In this document: positions 5,576 to 13,119 of the stretch, one piece after another | Layout of the letters: each line of letters begins with the position of its first letter | Position numbering within the stretch: the stretch's first letter is position 1 | Source: a virus | Length of the DNA: 22,641 nt | Direction: 5' to 3' (one strand) | Virus record (IMG/VR): IMGVR_UViG_3300046002_007662 | Location: 1-22,641 of that record | Position numbers and translations under genes: made by a program | Notes under the pieces: model-generated | What the model was told of the DNA's origin: nothing | The model's database searches: none | Seen by the model: the letters and a program-made list of their open reading frames with translations, nothing else

Positions 5576-8311
5576 ATGAAGTTTGAACGTGTAAAATTCA
5601 GTAGTTCAATCGAAAAGCGAATCTTAACTGCCAGTATTGTATCAACCGAATTCTTATCACGAATTTATCCTGTATATCATTCGGAATACATGGAGAATCA
5701 ATTCATTCGAAAAGTAATGTCCTGGGTTGTTGAATATTACGAAGAATATGAAAAAGCTCCAAGTTCACATATCAAGGATATTTATGCAGTACACCAGAAG
5801 ACTCTGAATAGTGAGGAATCTGAAATAATTGAAACTTTGCTCAATGAAATCCTTATTGGATATTCGGAAGGACAATTCAACGATGATTATGTGTCTAATC
5901 AGGCTATACAACATTTTAAATCACGGGAGTTACTTATTACCACTGGAAATGTCAAATTCTACCTTGATAAGGGAGAAATTGAAAATGCAGAGAAGGAACT
6001 TGAAAGCTATAGAAAAGTCACGAAACCATCGCTTGAAGTTAAAGGGTTCATTTATGAGGAAGAATCCATCGCACAAACGTTCGCATTCTCTGAAGAAACA
6101 GACTTTTTATTGTTACCCCGTTCATTAGGAAAGTTCATTGGTCCTCTTGAACGGGGATGGCTTGTGGGATTATCTGCTCCTTTCAAAAAGGGAAAATGTC
6201 TTTATGAAAATGATAGAGTGTTAATGTGGAATGGGGAATATCTTAAAGTTAAGGAAATTGTAAACAAAAAATTAACAGATATTGTTACCTATAATGAATC
6301 TACTGGAAAATTTCAAAAGGGGGAAATACTCGATTGGTATAATAATGGAGAAAAGGAATTATTTCGTGTTCAAACACGAACTGGCAGAGAGGTAAACATA
6401 ACAGCCAATCATCCTTTATTAACTGAAAAGGGATGGTATCGTTTATCCCTATTAAAAATAGGAGAACAAATTGCAGTTCCAAGAAAATTTGAATGTGAAA
6501 ATTTCCGGATAGAAGATGAATACAAAATAAAATTCCTTGCTTATATGATTGCTGATGGGGGTTTAACAAAATCCCAATTAGCGTTTACCAAACAGGAACA
6601 AATTATTCGGGATGATTTTATTAATTCAGTAAATAAATTTGGTGATTCTATAACACAAAAACCAGATAAAAATGAAATGTACATCACTCCATGTAATGGT
6701 AATTGCAGGAAATGGCTTACTTCTTTAGGAATTAATAATGAAAAATCAATACACAAAGTTATTCCTGATTGGGTTTTTACTTTAAATCAATTAGGAATAA
6801 CTTTATTTCTTCAAACATTGTTTACATGTGATGGGACTATTTGTAAAACACCAACCGGATTTTATATTGATTATTCATCAGGAAGTAAAGAACTATTGCA
6901 TCAAGTTCATCATTTATTGTTACGTTTTGGGATTACTTCAAGAATTCGATATAAAGAAGCAAAATGCAATGGGAAATTTTTTGATTCCTGGATTCTAACA
7001 ATACGAGCAAAAAAGGATATTATCAAATTTTGTAGACAAATCCATTTTAGACCAGGAAGAAAACAATGGTTTGTTGATGAATTTTATATGAAAATGAGTG
7101 AACTTCCTAATGATAGAGGATTTTTAGATTTATTTTATGATTTATCGACAATACAAAAGGAATTTGAAAAAACTGAAGGTAAAAAATGGAGTCTTTTAAA
7201 AGATACCATTGATCAAGCAATTAAGAAAAAAGGAGGAATTAGTAGAAATAAAATAAAACAGATGTGGGAACTTACAAAAAACTCTTATTTCAAAAATCTT
7301 TATAAATCTGAAATACTTTGGGATAAAATTGTATCAATAACTCCTATTGGGAAACATCAAACTTATGATCTTACTGTAAAGAATCATCATAACTTCATTG
7401 CCAACGATGTGCTTGTTCACAATACATGGATGCTTGGAGAGTTCCTGAAAGCAGGGTGCATGTCTGGATTGAGAGTTGCTTCATTCAATCTGGAAATGCA
7501 GATTAAGAATATGAGAAAAAGAACATATATGTCCTTAACAGGGGCATCGGAAGTTTCAGGATTAACAATGTTCCCATGCTTCGACTGTGCCAGTAATCAA
7601 TATGATACATGTCAACGTCCTGAAAGAACAAATCATGTAAAGATTCCCACTGTTTTTGATAAGCGGTCCAAATATCGCCCATGCACCTATTGTAAAGACT
7701 ACGGTATAGGTGACTTTTTAATGGCAACCTGGAATGAGGTGATAGATGTGCCTCGACTTGAGTATTCCATCGTAAAGGAACGCTTAAAAGCATTAGAAAA
7801 ATTAGGCAAGGCCAATGTATGGCTTGAGTGTCTGCCAAGGCTTTCAGCATCAGTTGGTGATATCGAAAGGAAGTTAGACAATCTTGAATATTCATATAAT
7901 TTCATTCCTGATGTCCTTCTTATAGATTATGCTGATATTCTTAAAGCTGATGATGATCGATTAAGGGGTGTTGAGAAAGAGGATGACGTATGGATGGCAT
8001 TGGCTCGAATGGCCTCAATACGGAATTGCTGTGTCATCGCTCCTACACAGCTTAGTAAGGATGCTTTGGATGCTAAACAAATCAAAACTTCTCATACTGC
8101 CAAATGGATTGGTAAATTAGGACATGTTGATGTAATGCTGGCATTGAATCAACAGCCAGCCGAAAAAGAGATGAATGTGATGCGACTTTCCTGTTTGGAA
8201 CATCGGCATAAAGATTTCAGTGAAACAGACAATTGCTATATCCTTCAAAAATATTCATCAGGACAAGCTCATTTGGATAGTTATTGGAAAGCAAAAAAGG
8301 AAACAATATGA
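5576..8311 (+). CDS. dnaB: DnaB-type replicative helicase interrupted by an intein
   Basis: The 911-residue precursor is a 502-residue RecA-fold hexameric helicase that would unwind the fork, plus a 409-residue intein (residues 208-616). The N-terminal part is a DnaB-like helical domain. The Walker A loop SAPFKKGK (200-207) is split from its Thr (617) by the intein, so ATP binding is impossible until splicing occurs. After the intein come TWMLGEFLKAG, the segment ASFNLEMQ, and Walker B in DVLLIDYADIL (Asp784). The C-terminal part includes VIAPTQLSKDA, LGHVDVMLALNQ and the likely arginine-finger region LEHRHKDF. An unusual insert with C668-x2-C671-x7-C679 and C703-x2-C706 probably binds zinc. 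The ribosome binding site GAAAGGA precedes the start; the stop overlaps the next ATG. Confidence 0.93.
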   Translation: MKFERVKFSSSIEKRILTASIVSTEFLSRIYPVYHSEYMENQFIRKVMSWVVEYYEEYEKAPSSHIKDIYAVHQKTLNSEESEIIETLLNEILIGYSEGQFNDDYVSNQAIQHFKSRELLITTGNVKFYLDKGEIENAEKELESYRKVTKPSLEVKGFIYEEESIAQTFAFSEETDFLLLPRSLGKFIGPLERGWLVGLSAPFKKGKCLYENDRVLMWNGEYLKVKEIVNKKLTDIVTYNESTGKFQKGEILDWYNNGEKELFRVQTRTGREVNITANHPLLTEKGWYRLSLLKIGEQIAVPRKFECENFRIEDEYKIKFLAYMIADGGLTKSQLAFTKQEQIIRDDFINSVNKFGDSITQKPDKNEMYITPCNGNCRKWLTSLGINNEKSIHKVIPDWVFTLNQLGITLFLQTLFTCDGTICKTPTGFYIDYSSGSKELLHQVHHLLLRFGITSRIRYKEAKCNGKFFDSWILTIRAKKDIIKFCRQIHFRPGRKQWFVDEFYMKMSELPNDRGFLDLFYDLSTIQKEFEKTEGKKWSLLKDTIDQAIKKKGGISRNKIKQMWELTKNSYFKNLYKSEILWDKIVSITPIGKHQTYDLTVKNHHNFIANDVLVHNTWMLGEFLKAGCMSGLRVASFNLEMQIKNMRKRTYMSLTGASEVSGLTMFPCFDCASNQYDTCQRPERTNHVKIPTVFDKRSKYRPCTYCKDYGIGDFLMATWNEVIDVPRLEYSIVKERLKALEKLGKANVWLECLPRLSASVGDIERKLDNLEYSYNFIPDVLLIDYADILKADDDRLRGVEKEDDVWMALARMASIRNCCVIAPTQLSKDALDAKQIKTSHTAKWIGKLGHVDVMLALNQQPAEKEMNVMRLSCLEHRHKDFSETDNCYILQKYSSGQAHLDSYWKAKKETI
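6197..7423 (+). mobile_element. Intein with LAGLIDADG homing endonuclease, in helicase Walker A
   Basis: Boundaries are defined by Cys1 (residue 208, CLYENDRVLMWNG) and the terminal His-Asn (H615-N616, in NDVLVHN), with Thr617 as the +1 residue. The splicing blocks are visible: block B with T276-A-N-H279 (GREVNITANHPLL), and YDLTVKNHHNFIAND before the C-terminal junction. Two LAGLIDADG-type helices occur at about 320-330 (FLAYMIADGGL) and about 411-422 (FLQTLFTCDGTI), so the endonuclease may be active. Base composition is more AT-rich than the flanking helicase, consistent with separate origin. Splicing should restore GKT in Walker A. Confidence 0.93.
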
Positions 8312-8502
8312 AAAACACAAAACTTGTTAAAACAAGGGTTTTACTTTTAGCATCTTATTGCAGAGGCGAAAACGAAAAATGTTCTGAAGAACTTCCTTGC
8401 GAAGATTGTTTAAAAGTGTGCAATGTCCTGGTAATTGAGCTTCCATTTACATTTGAAAATTTAGGAGGAATTGATTATTTACGTGAAAAGGAAACCATAT
8501 GA
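8308..8502 (+). CDS. Small cysteine-rich protein, unknown function
   Basis: The ATG at 8308 overlaps the helicase stop and follows AAAAAGGA, which favours it over a TTG at 8284. It codes for 64 residues with five cysteines in C18-x6-C25-x5-C31-x2-C34-x3-C38, possibly one zinc site. The remainder is beta-rich and hydrophobic (VCNVLVIELPFTFENLG). Its stop overlaps the next start. No family is recognised. Confidence 0.65.
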   Translation: MKNTKLVKTRVLLLASYCRGENEKCSEELPCEDCLKVCNVLVIELPFTFENLGGIDYLREKETI

Positions 8503-8708
8503 TGATTAAACGATATAATTTGGGTATTCCCGAAGAATTATATGAAGAAATTCATATAATAGCTGATAAGGAAGGAACATCGATTTTAGAAATCTTAAAA
8601 AAATTCATGAAAATAGGATGTATAATCAACAAAATCCAACAAGAACCAGATTCCTGTATTATTATACGACAAAAGGGTGAGGATGATAAAGAGATTGTCT
8701 TCATATAA
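8499..8708 (+). CDS. Ribbon-helix-helix DNA-binding protein
   Basis: Codes for 69 residues. The N-terminal 45 residues fit the Arc/MetJ ribbon-helix-helix pattern: a strand (IKRYNLGIP), helix A (EELYEEIHIIADKEG), the T-S turn, and helix B (ILEILKKFMKIGCIINK). Such proteins bind DNA as dimers with the N-terminal strands in the major groove, acting as repressors or as antitoxin DNA-binding parts. A toxin partner is not evident next door. It overlaps the previous stop by four bases (ATGA). It is a natural candidate regulator for the dyad promoters at 9313 and 17960, which is an inference only. Confidence 0.7.
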   Translation: MMIKRYNLGIPEELYEEIHIIADKEGTSILEILKKFMKIGCIINKIQQEPDSCIIIRQKGEDDKEIVFI

Positions 8709-8720
8709 AAAGGAAACCGT

Positions 8721-9305
8721 ATGATAATCACCCAAAGAATCAAGAAACGAAAAGTTGGAGTCCATAAATTCAGACGGAAAGCATTGCCCTATTACAAAAA
8801 TGATTGGAAAAAAGAGGAATTAATGACTGTATTGCGTTTGAATTGGAATAATCAGTCCTATTCTGAATTTAAAAGTCATTTGGCACAAGTTTTGCATATA
8901 CGTAAAGAATCGGAAGAAAAAAATCTACCGATAGTAATTACAGGTGATGCCCAATTTCCTCCTCTTCCTTTTGAAATCGAAAGATACTATCTGAATTACA
9001 ATTCTGGAAATTTCATTGGGGAATATGAAATGATGCTGTATGGGGAAAATACCTTTCTGATTTTTCACTTGCATTATCCTGAAGATTTTGATAGGTATAA
9101 GGAAATTGCCCATCGTATTGTGTACTTAGGAAGTCTATGTAAGATCGTCTTTGCTTGTTCCAATGAGGTATCATTTCACAACAAACGTTTGAAGAAAGAG
9201 GGTGTCACCGACTACAAAATTCTGATCATGAAAGATACAGATACCCTCATTCCATGCCATAAGACATCGAAACCATTCGAGTTTAAAACCCCTGTAAATT
9301 TTTAA
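8721..9305 (+). CDS. Hypothetical protein, 194 residues
   Basis: The start at 8721 follows AAAAAGGAAACC; another ATG at 8823 also has a GAGGAA upstream and would remove a basic N-terminal extension (KKRKVGVHKFRRK). The body is an alpha/beta sequence with segments VITGDAQFPPLPFEIERYYL and NTFLIFHLHYPEDFDRYKEI and no motif that I recognise. No signal peptide or membrane helix is present. It is the last gene before the insulated unit beginning at 9313. Confidence 0.65.
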   Translation: MIITQRIKKRKVGVHKFRRKALPYYKNDWKKEELMTVLRLNWNNQSYSEFKSHLAQVLHIRKESEEKNLPIVITGDAQFPPLPFEIERYYLNYNSGNFIGEYEMMLYGENTFLIFHLHYPEDFDRYKEIAHRIVYLGSLCKIVFACSNEVSFHNKRLKKEGVTDYKILIMKDTDTLIPCHKTSKPFEFKTPVNF

Positions 9306-9312
9306 AATATTT

Positions 9313-9352
9313 TTCTCGATTCGCTGGAACTCCTGTATAATGAAGCCGAACC
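9313..9352 (+). promoter_or_regulatory. Promoter with dyad operator, copy 1
   Basis: Perfect -10 TATAAT at 9336-9341; the -35 region TTCTCG (9313-9318, 17-base spacer) is weak, which suggests an activator or a modified polymerase. GATTCG (9318-9323) and CGAACC (9347-9352) form inverted arms separated by 23 bases that bracket the -10. The same arrangement with identical spacing occurs at 17960-17999. Transcription would begin near 9348 and drive the genes at 9372 and 9645. Confidence 0.75.
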
Positions 9353-9371
9353 AAATAAAAAAGAGGTCACT

Positions 9372-9638
9372 ATGAACGAAAATGACAACAGAGAGGTAAT
9401 CAACCATGAAAAAGAACTAACCTGTTATGAAATCGGAGTAAAATTCGGTAGATGCGGAACACAGATTTTATACGACATGCCATTTGATACAGCAGACGAT
9501 ATCAGAATCCCGGAACACTGCAAATTAGATCCTGAAACCCTAATCGGAATCAAAGATGGGATTAAGGAAGTCTACGAAATGGCAACTGAAGTAGTCCGAA
9601 AAATGCAATCCCCAATCAAACCAACCAATGAGGAGTAA
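9372..9638 (+). CDS. Hypothetical acidic protein, 88 residues
   Basis: First gene of a promoter-to-terminator unit, with AAAGAGG upstream of the ATG. The acidic product contains three cysteines (C18, C28, C50) in ELTCYEIGVKFGRCGTQ and IPEHCKLDPE, not spaced like a clear zinc site. The C-terminal half is helical (GIKDGIKEVYEMATEVVRKM). Because it shares a strong promoter with a repetitive charged protein, the two may act together. No family is recognised. Confidence 0.7.
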   Translation: MNENDNREVINHEKELTCYEIGVKFGRCGTQILYDMPFDTADDIRIPEHCKLDPETLIGIKDGIKEVYEMATEVVRKMQSPIKPTNEE

Positions 9639-9644
9639 CACAAC

Positions 9645-10820
9645 ATGAAAGAACTGAAAGATGTAAACATAAAAGAATTGAAAGTCGTGATAAAGGAACT
9701 CAACGACTCCGGTCTTATCAAGAAAAAAATCGGACTTGTCGGTGTCACCAATCAAAAATTGCTGGATGCATTTACCGAAGCATTGGGAGATCTTCCTGAA
9801 AACAAAGAAGTTCCCCAGGGCATTGCCGATTTTTACAATGATCTCTATGCTGATGAGATCGAACAGGATATCACTGATGAAGATGAAGGAGATATCACGG
9901 AAACTGATGAAGGAATTCCGGAAACTACCGATGAAGAAATTCCGGAAGAGGAATTGGAACCAATCGGGGAATCAGACGATGATGGGCCTACTATTGAGGA
10001 AGATGAAGGGGATATCACGGAAACTGATGAAGAAATTCCGGAAGAGGAATTGGAACCAACCGATGAATCAGACGATGATGGGCCTACTATTGAGGAAGAA
10101 GATGCTCCGACTCCTGTTGTATCTGAAAAACCGGCAAAGAAAAAGACCAAACCTCCTGTTGTCCGTGGTAAAACGGAACCCAAAACGAAAACTCTCGGCA
10201 TCGAGAAACGTGCAGAAGTCAATCCCAAACTCTCCCTCACCAAGAAGGTCGCCGGTCTGCTGAACTTCAAGGATGGCCGGTACAAAATTACATCCTATTT
10301 TCCTCTGGATGTGGAAACCATTCGAGTTCTTGAAGGAAATGTCGGACTCTACCCTGCGGAAGTCCTGGCAGCTATCAAACAGGATAAAAAGGCCGCAAAG
10401 AAAATCGAAAAATTCACTGAACCTGTTCTGATTCGGGAAATCAACAAAATCAAATCAGCATATTCTTACATCGTCGGGGCCATTCGTGAGGATCGAGTTG
10501 AAGGAAAACTTCGAATCATCATGACAACACTGCTGGCTGGAAAAGAAGTTGCTCCTGAAATTGGGCATTATACCACCGTCAAAATCGCACGACGCGCTCT
10601 GCTGGCCTATATGGAAGTGACTGGTGTTGATCACAAGACCATGACTCAGGTTAAGGATAAGATGGTTGAAAAAGCTGCAACGAAACCGGCTGCAAAGACC
10701 ACCGGAAAACCTGAGTCGAAACCGGCTGCAAAATCAACTCCTGTTGACAGAAAAAAAGAAGCTGCAAAGACCGCCGGAAAACCGGCACCCAAAGCAACCG
10801 GTAAATCCTCCAAGAAATAA
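9645..10820 (+). CDS. Modular charged protein: acidic repeats and histone-H1-like tail
   Basis: Codes for 391 residues, start after GAGGAG. Regions in order: an N-terminal helical domain (about 1-70); a very acidic region (about 72-155) of two near-identical repeats of about 40 and 32 residues, each with DITETDE, IPEEELEP and ESDDDGPTIEE; a basic Pro/Lys linker; a second folded domain (about 195-340); and a Lys/Ala/Pro tail with KPAAK- and KPAPK-like motifs resembling histone H1 or AlgP tails. The acidic block could mimic DNA while the tail could bind it. No enzyme motif is seen. An abundant nucleoid- or DNA-associated role is plausible but unproven. Confidence 0.75.
   Translation: MKELKDVNIKELKVVIKELNDSGLIKKKIGLVGVTNQKLLDAFTEALGDLPENKEVPQGIADFYNDLYADEIEQDITDEDEGDITETDEGIPETTDEEIPEEELEPIGESDDDGPTIEEDEGDITETDEEIPEEELEPTDESDDDGPTIEEEDAPTPVVSEKPAKKKTKPPVVRGKTEPKTKTLGIEKRAEVNPKLSLTKKVAGLLNFKDGRYKITSYFPLDVETIRVLEGNVGLYPAEVLAAIKQDKKAAKKIEKFTEPVLIREINKIKSAYSYIVGAIREDRVEGKLRIIMTTLLAGKEVAPEIGHYTTVKIARRALLAYMEVTGVDHKTMTQVKDKMVEKAATKPAAKTTGKPESKPAAKSTPVDRKKEAAKTAGKPAPKATGKSSKK
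9881..10096 (+). repeat. Tandem direct repeat inside the acidic region
   Basis: Two in-frame units, 9881-10000 (120 bases) and 10001-10096 (96 bases), nearly identical except for a 24-base segment present only in the first. The high nucleotide identity points to recent duplication or continuing slippage/recombination, changing protein length in whole codons. Confidence 0.85.
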
Positions 10821-10840
10821 CCTATTCCATCCTAAATATA

Positions 10841-10874
10841 ACAGGGATCAGCAATGATCCCTGTTTTACTTTAA
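10841..10874 (+). terminator. Rho-independent terminator
   Basis: Perfect 10-base stem ACAGGGATCA (10841-10850) / TGATCCCTGT (10855-10864), GCAA tetraloop, then TTTACTTTAAT. It ends the unit that begins at 9313 and separates it from the sliding clamp gene. Confidence 0.85.
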
Positions 10875-10890
10875 TCAATAAGGAGTTTAC

Positions 10891-11931
10891 ATGGATATCA
10901 ATAAAAAGATATTGCAATCCAATCTGGAATTGCTGATGGAGTGTTCCTCAGTTGCAGTAAATGAGGATGTGTCAGATAAGATTATGTTCTATCCTCAAGG
11001 TATGGCGAATATTTCCCGTGGAAGACTTGCTACGTACATCTCATGTGATATTGACTTTGAAGGCGTCTTTGTACTGGAAAACATTCTAAAGATAGTCAAA
11101 GCTCTTCCAGGAGATACCATAAGTCTGAACTTTGCAAATGATGAACTGAAAATATCCTCAACAACAAAGACTCGGTTAGGATTCAAACCCATCCAAGTCG
11201 AGAACTGGTTGTCCAAGTACATCACTACTCCTTTAGATAATATGGAAGGAATGCAGCCTGATTTCAAGAAACTGTCTTCCGACTTTCTCAAAGGACTGCA
11301 AGCTGTGGCATCTTGTGCTGCAAGCAGTAAGAATTCAGGTATCCTTAACAATGTTGCTGTTATGGGCAACGATCTGATTTCTTCTGATAATTTCAAGATC
11401 GGACATTATTCCATGAAGAATGGATTTAAAAAATCCTTTCTGATCGATGAATACAACATTAAAGGTATTCTCAAATTCAATCCTGAAACGTATTTCCTTA
11501 TGGAAGATCGGATTGTGTTTTCCACTGAATTTAATACCATGATATGCGCCATTTCTCCTATGGGCAAGTATCCCAATTTCACCAACGTAATAAATCGGTC
11601 AACTGAGAAAGCATCCAAAATAGTAATGCCGGATGAGTTGAAGGAATTGGTGTTCATTGCACAACAAATCCCCGGTAAGGATGTGGACAGCAAAATTCAA
11701 CTGACCATTGGCAAAAACAAATTGGCTCTGGCATACAACACGATCAATGGATGGTTCCGAAAAAATCTGAGGATTGACTATGATGCTACTCCATTTAACA
11801 TCAACATCAATATTAACACCCTGGCTACCGGTCTATCTGATTTGGGGCAAGAGATCTTTATCTCTGAAGAAGGAACTGGATCAATGAAATTAGGAGATTT
11901 CACCATCATATTTCCTATTGAAATTCTTTAA
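10891..11931 (+). CDS. DNA polymerase sliding clamp, beta-type (DnaN-like)
   Basis: A 346-residue protein of the length and beta-rich, internally repetitive pattern expected for a beta clamp, which encircles DNA and tethers the polymerase. The assignment relies on the C-terminal part, where KIQLTIGKNKLALAYNTING, the FNINININTLATGL segment and GTGSMKLGDFTIIFPIEIL resemble DnaN domain III (processing loop and terminal strand). A middle segment, VMPDELKELVFIA, matches the clamp helix position. Divergence is high and no single motif proves it, but a clamp loader is encoded at 17021 and a family A polymerase at 13571, so a clamp is expected. The start follows AAGGAG. Confidence 0.75.
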   Translation: MDINKKILQSNLELLMECSSVAVNEDVSDKIMFYPQGMANISRGRLATYISCDIDFEGVFVLENILKIVKALPGDTISLNFANDELKISSTTKTRLGFKPIQVENWLSKYITTPLDNMEGMQPDFKKLSSDFLKGLQAVASCAASSKNSGILNNVAVMGNDLISSDNFKIGHYSMKNGFKKSFLIDEYNIKGILKFNPETYFLMEDRIVFSTEFNTMICAISPMGKYPNFTNVINRSTEKASKIVMPDELKELVFIAQQIPGKDVDSKIQLTIGKNKLALAYNTINGWFRKNLRIDYDATPFNINININTLATGLSDLGQEIFISEEGTGSMKLGDFTIIFPIEIL

Positions 11932-11943
11932 AGGATATGGACT

Positions 11944-12978
11944 ATGAATGTATGCTTAATAGATGCCGATTCAGTCATTCCTAATATTCCTCTCATGCGA
12001 TTGGCTACATATCATAAGGACAAGGGGGATAGAGTTACGTTGGTTAAAGCAAATCTTCCTTATTATCCTGTTCGAAAAAAGATACCCTATCGAGAAGTGA
12101 TGGGGTCTGATTTGACTTATGCATCCGTGGTCTTCAGTGGTAATAAGGAATACATCAGGGGCAGAAACATTATCTTTGGAGGAACTGGTGTTGATTTAAC
12201 AACGGAACTTTCTGAGGAAGTTGAAATGTGTGAACCTGACTACAATATGTACCCCAATAATGACACTTCCTATGGATTTATCAGTAGAGGGTGTATACGC
12301 AACTGTTCATTCTGCGTTGTCCAAAAAAAGGAAGGTAAAATAAGGCAGGTTTCGACCATAGATGCCATCGTTCGGCATAAGAAAGTCAAGTTTCTTGACA
12401 ATAACATTATGGCTCTTCCCAATCATAAAGAAATCTTTCGAGAACTCATTGCCAAGAAGATCAAATGCCGGTTCACTGCTGGCCTGGATATCCGTCTTGT
12501 GGACAAAGAAAATTCAGAACTCCTTCACAAACTGAATTACATTGATGACTATGTGTTTGCGTTTGATAGCTTATCCATCATGCCTATACTTGAAAAGAAC
12601 ATCAACATCCTATCATGGCGCAAACCCTGGGACTTGAAATTCTGTGTTTACATTCATCCTGATATGCCTCTATCTGAAACCATCCAGAGAATCGAATGGT
12701 TGAAAGAAAGAGAATGCTTATCCTTCGCAATGAGGGATATAAGTTGTTGGAAAAGTAAGTATTCTGATTTCTATACGGACATAACATCCTATTGTAATCG
12801 TCCTGTAATTTATAAAAATCTTACATTCATCGAGTTCATGAAAGGAATTCATATCAAAGAGCCAGTAAAAACAAATGGTTTACGATTTTTAACTGATGAG
12901 GAATTGGTTGAATGTAATGACGGGCATACCAAAACCCGAATTGAAGCCAATATTGAACTCTATAAATCAAATATGTAA
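11944..12978 (+). CDS. Radical SAM enzyme, unknown substrate
   Basis: A 344-residue protein with the iron-sulfur motif C117-x3-C121-x2-C124 (GFISRGCIRNCSFCVVQ), which binds a 4Fe-4S cluster and S-adenosylmethionine to generate a 5'-deoxyadenosyl radical. The N-terminal 110 residues have a Rossmann-like start (MNVCLIDADSVIPNIPLMRL) as in the B12-binding-like domains of this superfamily, but the cobalamin His motif is not seen. The following segments VKFLDNNIMALP, AGLDIRL and FAFDSL fit a TIM-barrel. The chemistry is unknown; modification of nucleic acid or a metabolite is possible. Start after AAAGGATATGG. Confidence 0.85.
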   Translation: MNVCLIDADSVIPNIPLMRLATYHKDKGDRVTLVKANLPYYPVRKKIPYREVMGSDLTYASVVFSGNKEYIRGRNIIFGGTGVDLTTELSEEVEMCEPDYNMYPNNDTSYGFISRGCIRNCSFCVVQKKEGKIRQVSTIDAIVRHKKVKFLDNNIMALPNHKEIFRELIAKKIKCRFTAGLDIRLVDKENSELLHKLNYIDDYVFAFDSLSIMPILEKNINILSWRKPWDLKFCVYIHPDMPLSETIQRIEWLKERECLSFAMRDISCWKSKYSDFYTDITSYCNRPVIYKNLTFIEFMKGIHIKEPVKTNGLRFLTDEELVECNDGHTKTRIEANIELYKSNM

Positions 12979-12986
12979 GGAATAAT

Positions 12987-13058
12987 ATGAAAACCTTTGT
13001 TGTAACGTTTTTTATTACAATATATTTAATTTATTTAATCAAAAAACTTCTATCCTAA
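12987..13058 (+). CDS. 23-residue predicted membrane peptide
   Basis: An ATG with AAGGAAT upstream begins a 23-codon frame encoding a hydrophobic helix (about residues 4-18, VVTFFITIYLIYLI) flanked by lysines (K2, K19, K20), ending at TAA. It lies 8 bases after the radical SAM stop, just before the inserted HNH gene. The ribosome binding site and amphipathic ends favour a real single-pass membrane peptide, but such a short frame could be chance. Confidence 0.4.
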   Translation: MKTFVVTFFITIYLIYLIKKLLS

Positions 13059-13090
13059 TCGAAGTACGAACATTCGTCAACTTACTGAAT

Positions 13091-13119
13091 AGGAATTAAT
13101 TATGCGAAATTTTAATGAT
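13091..13119 (+). repeat. Start-region duplication, copy 1 (HNH gene)
   Basis: Twenty-nine bases covering the ribosome binding site, ATG and first codons of the HNH gene match 13560-13588, at the polymerase start, at about 23 of 29 positions. Shared parts are AGGA-TTA, ATG, GA and TTTTAATGAT. Both proteins begin M-R-x-F-N-D. Confidence 0.6.

Noticed and set aside
8284-8307. TTG start extending the 8308 gene upstream
   Set aside because: The ATG at 8308 overlaps the helicase stop and is correctly spaced from AAAAAGGA, matching the pattern of neighbouring genes.
9881-10096. CRISPR array or satellite repeat
   Set aside because: The repeats are in-frame coding repeats without spacers; no other regularly spaced repeats are present in the window.
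9845-10285. A long Ser-rich frame on the - strand opposite the acidic repeats
   Set aside because: It is the antisense of acidic codons (Glu/Asp read as Ser/Phe/Ile) and has no start signal.
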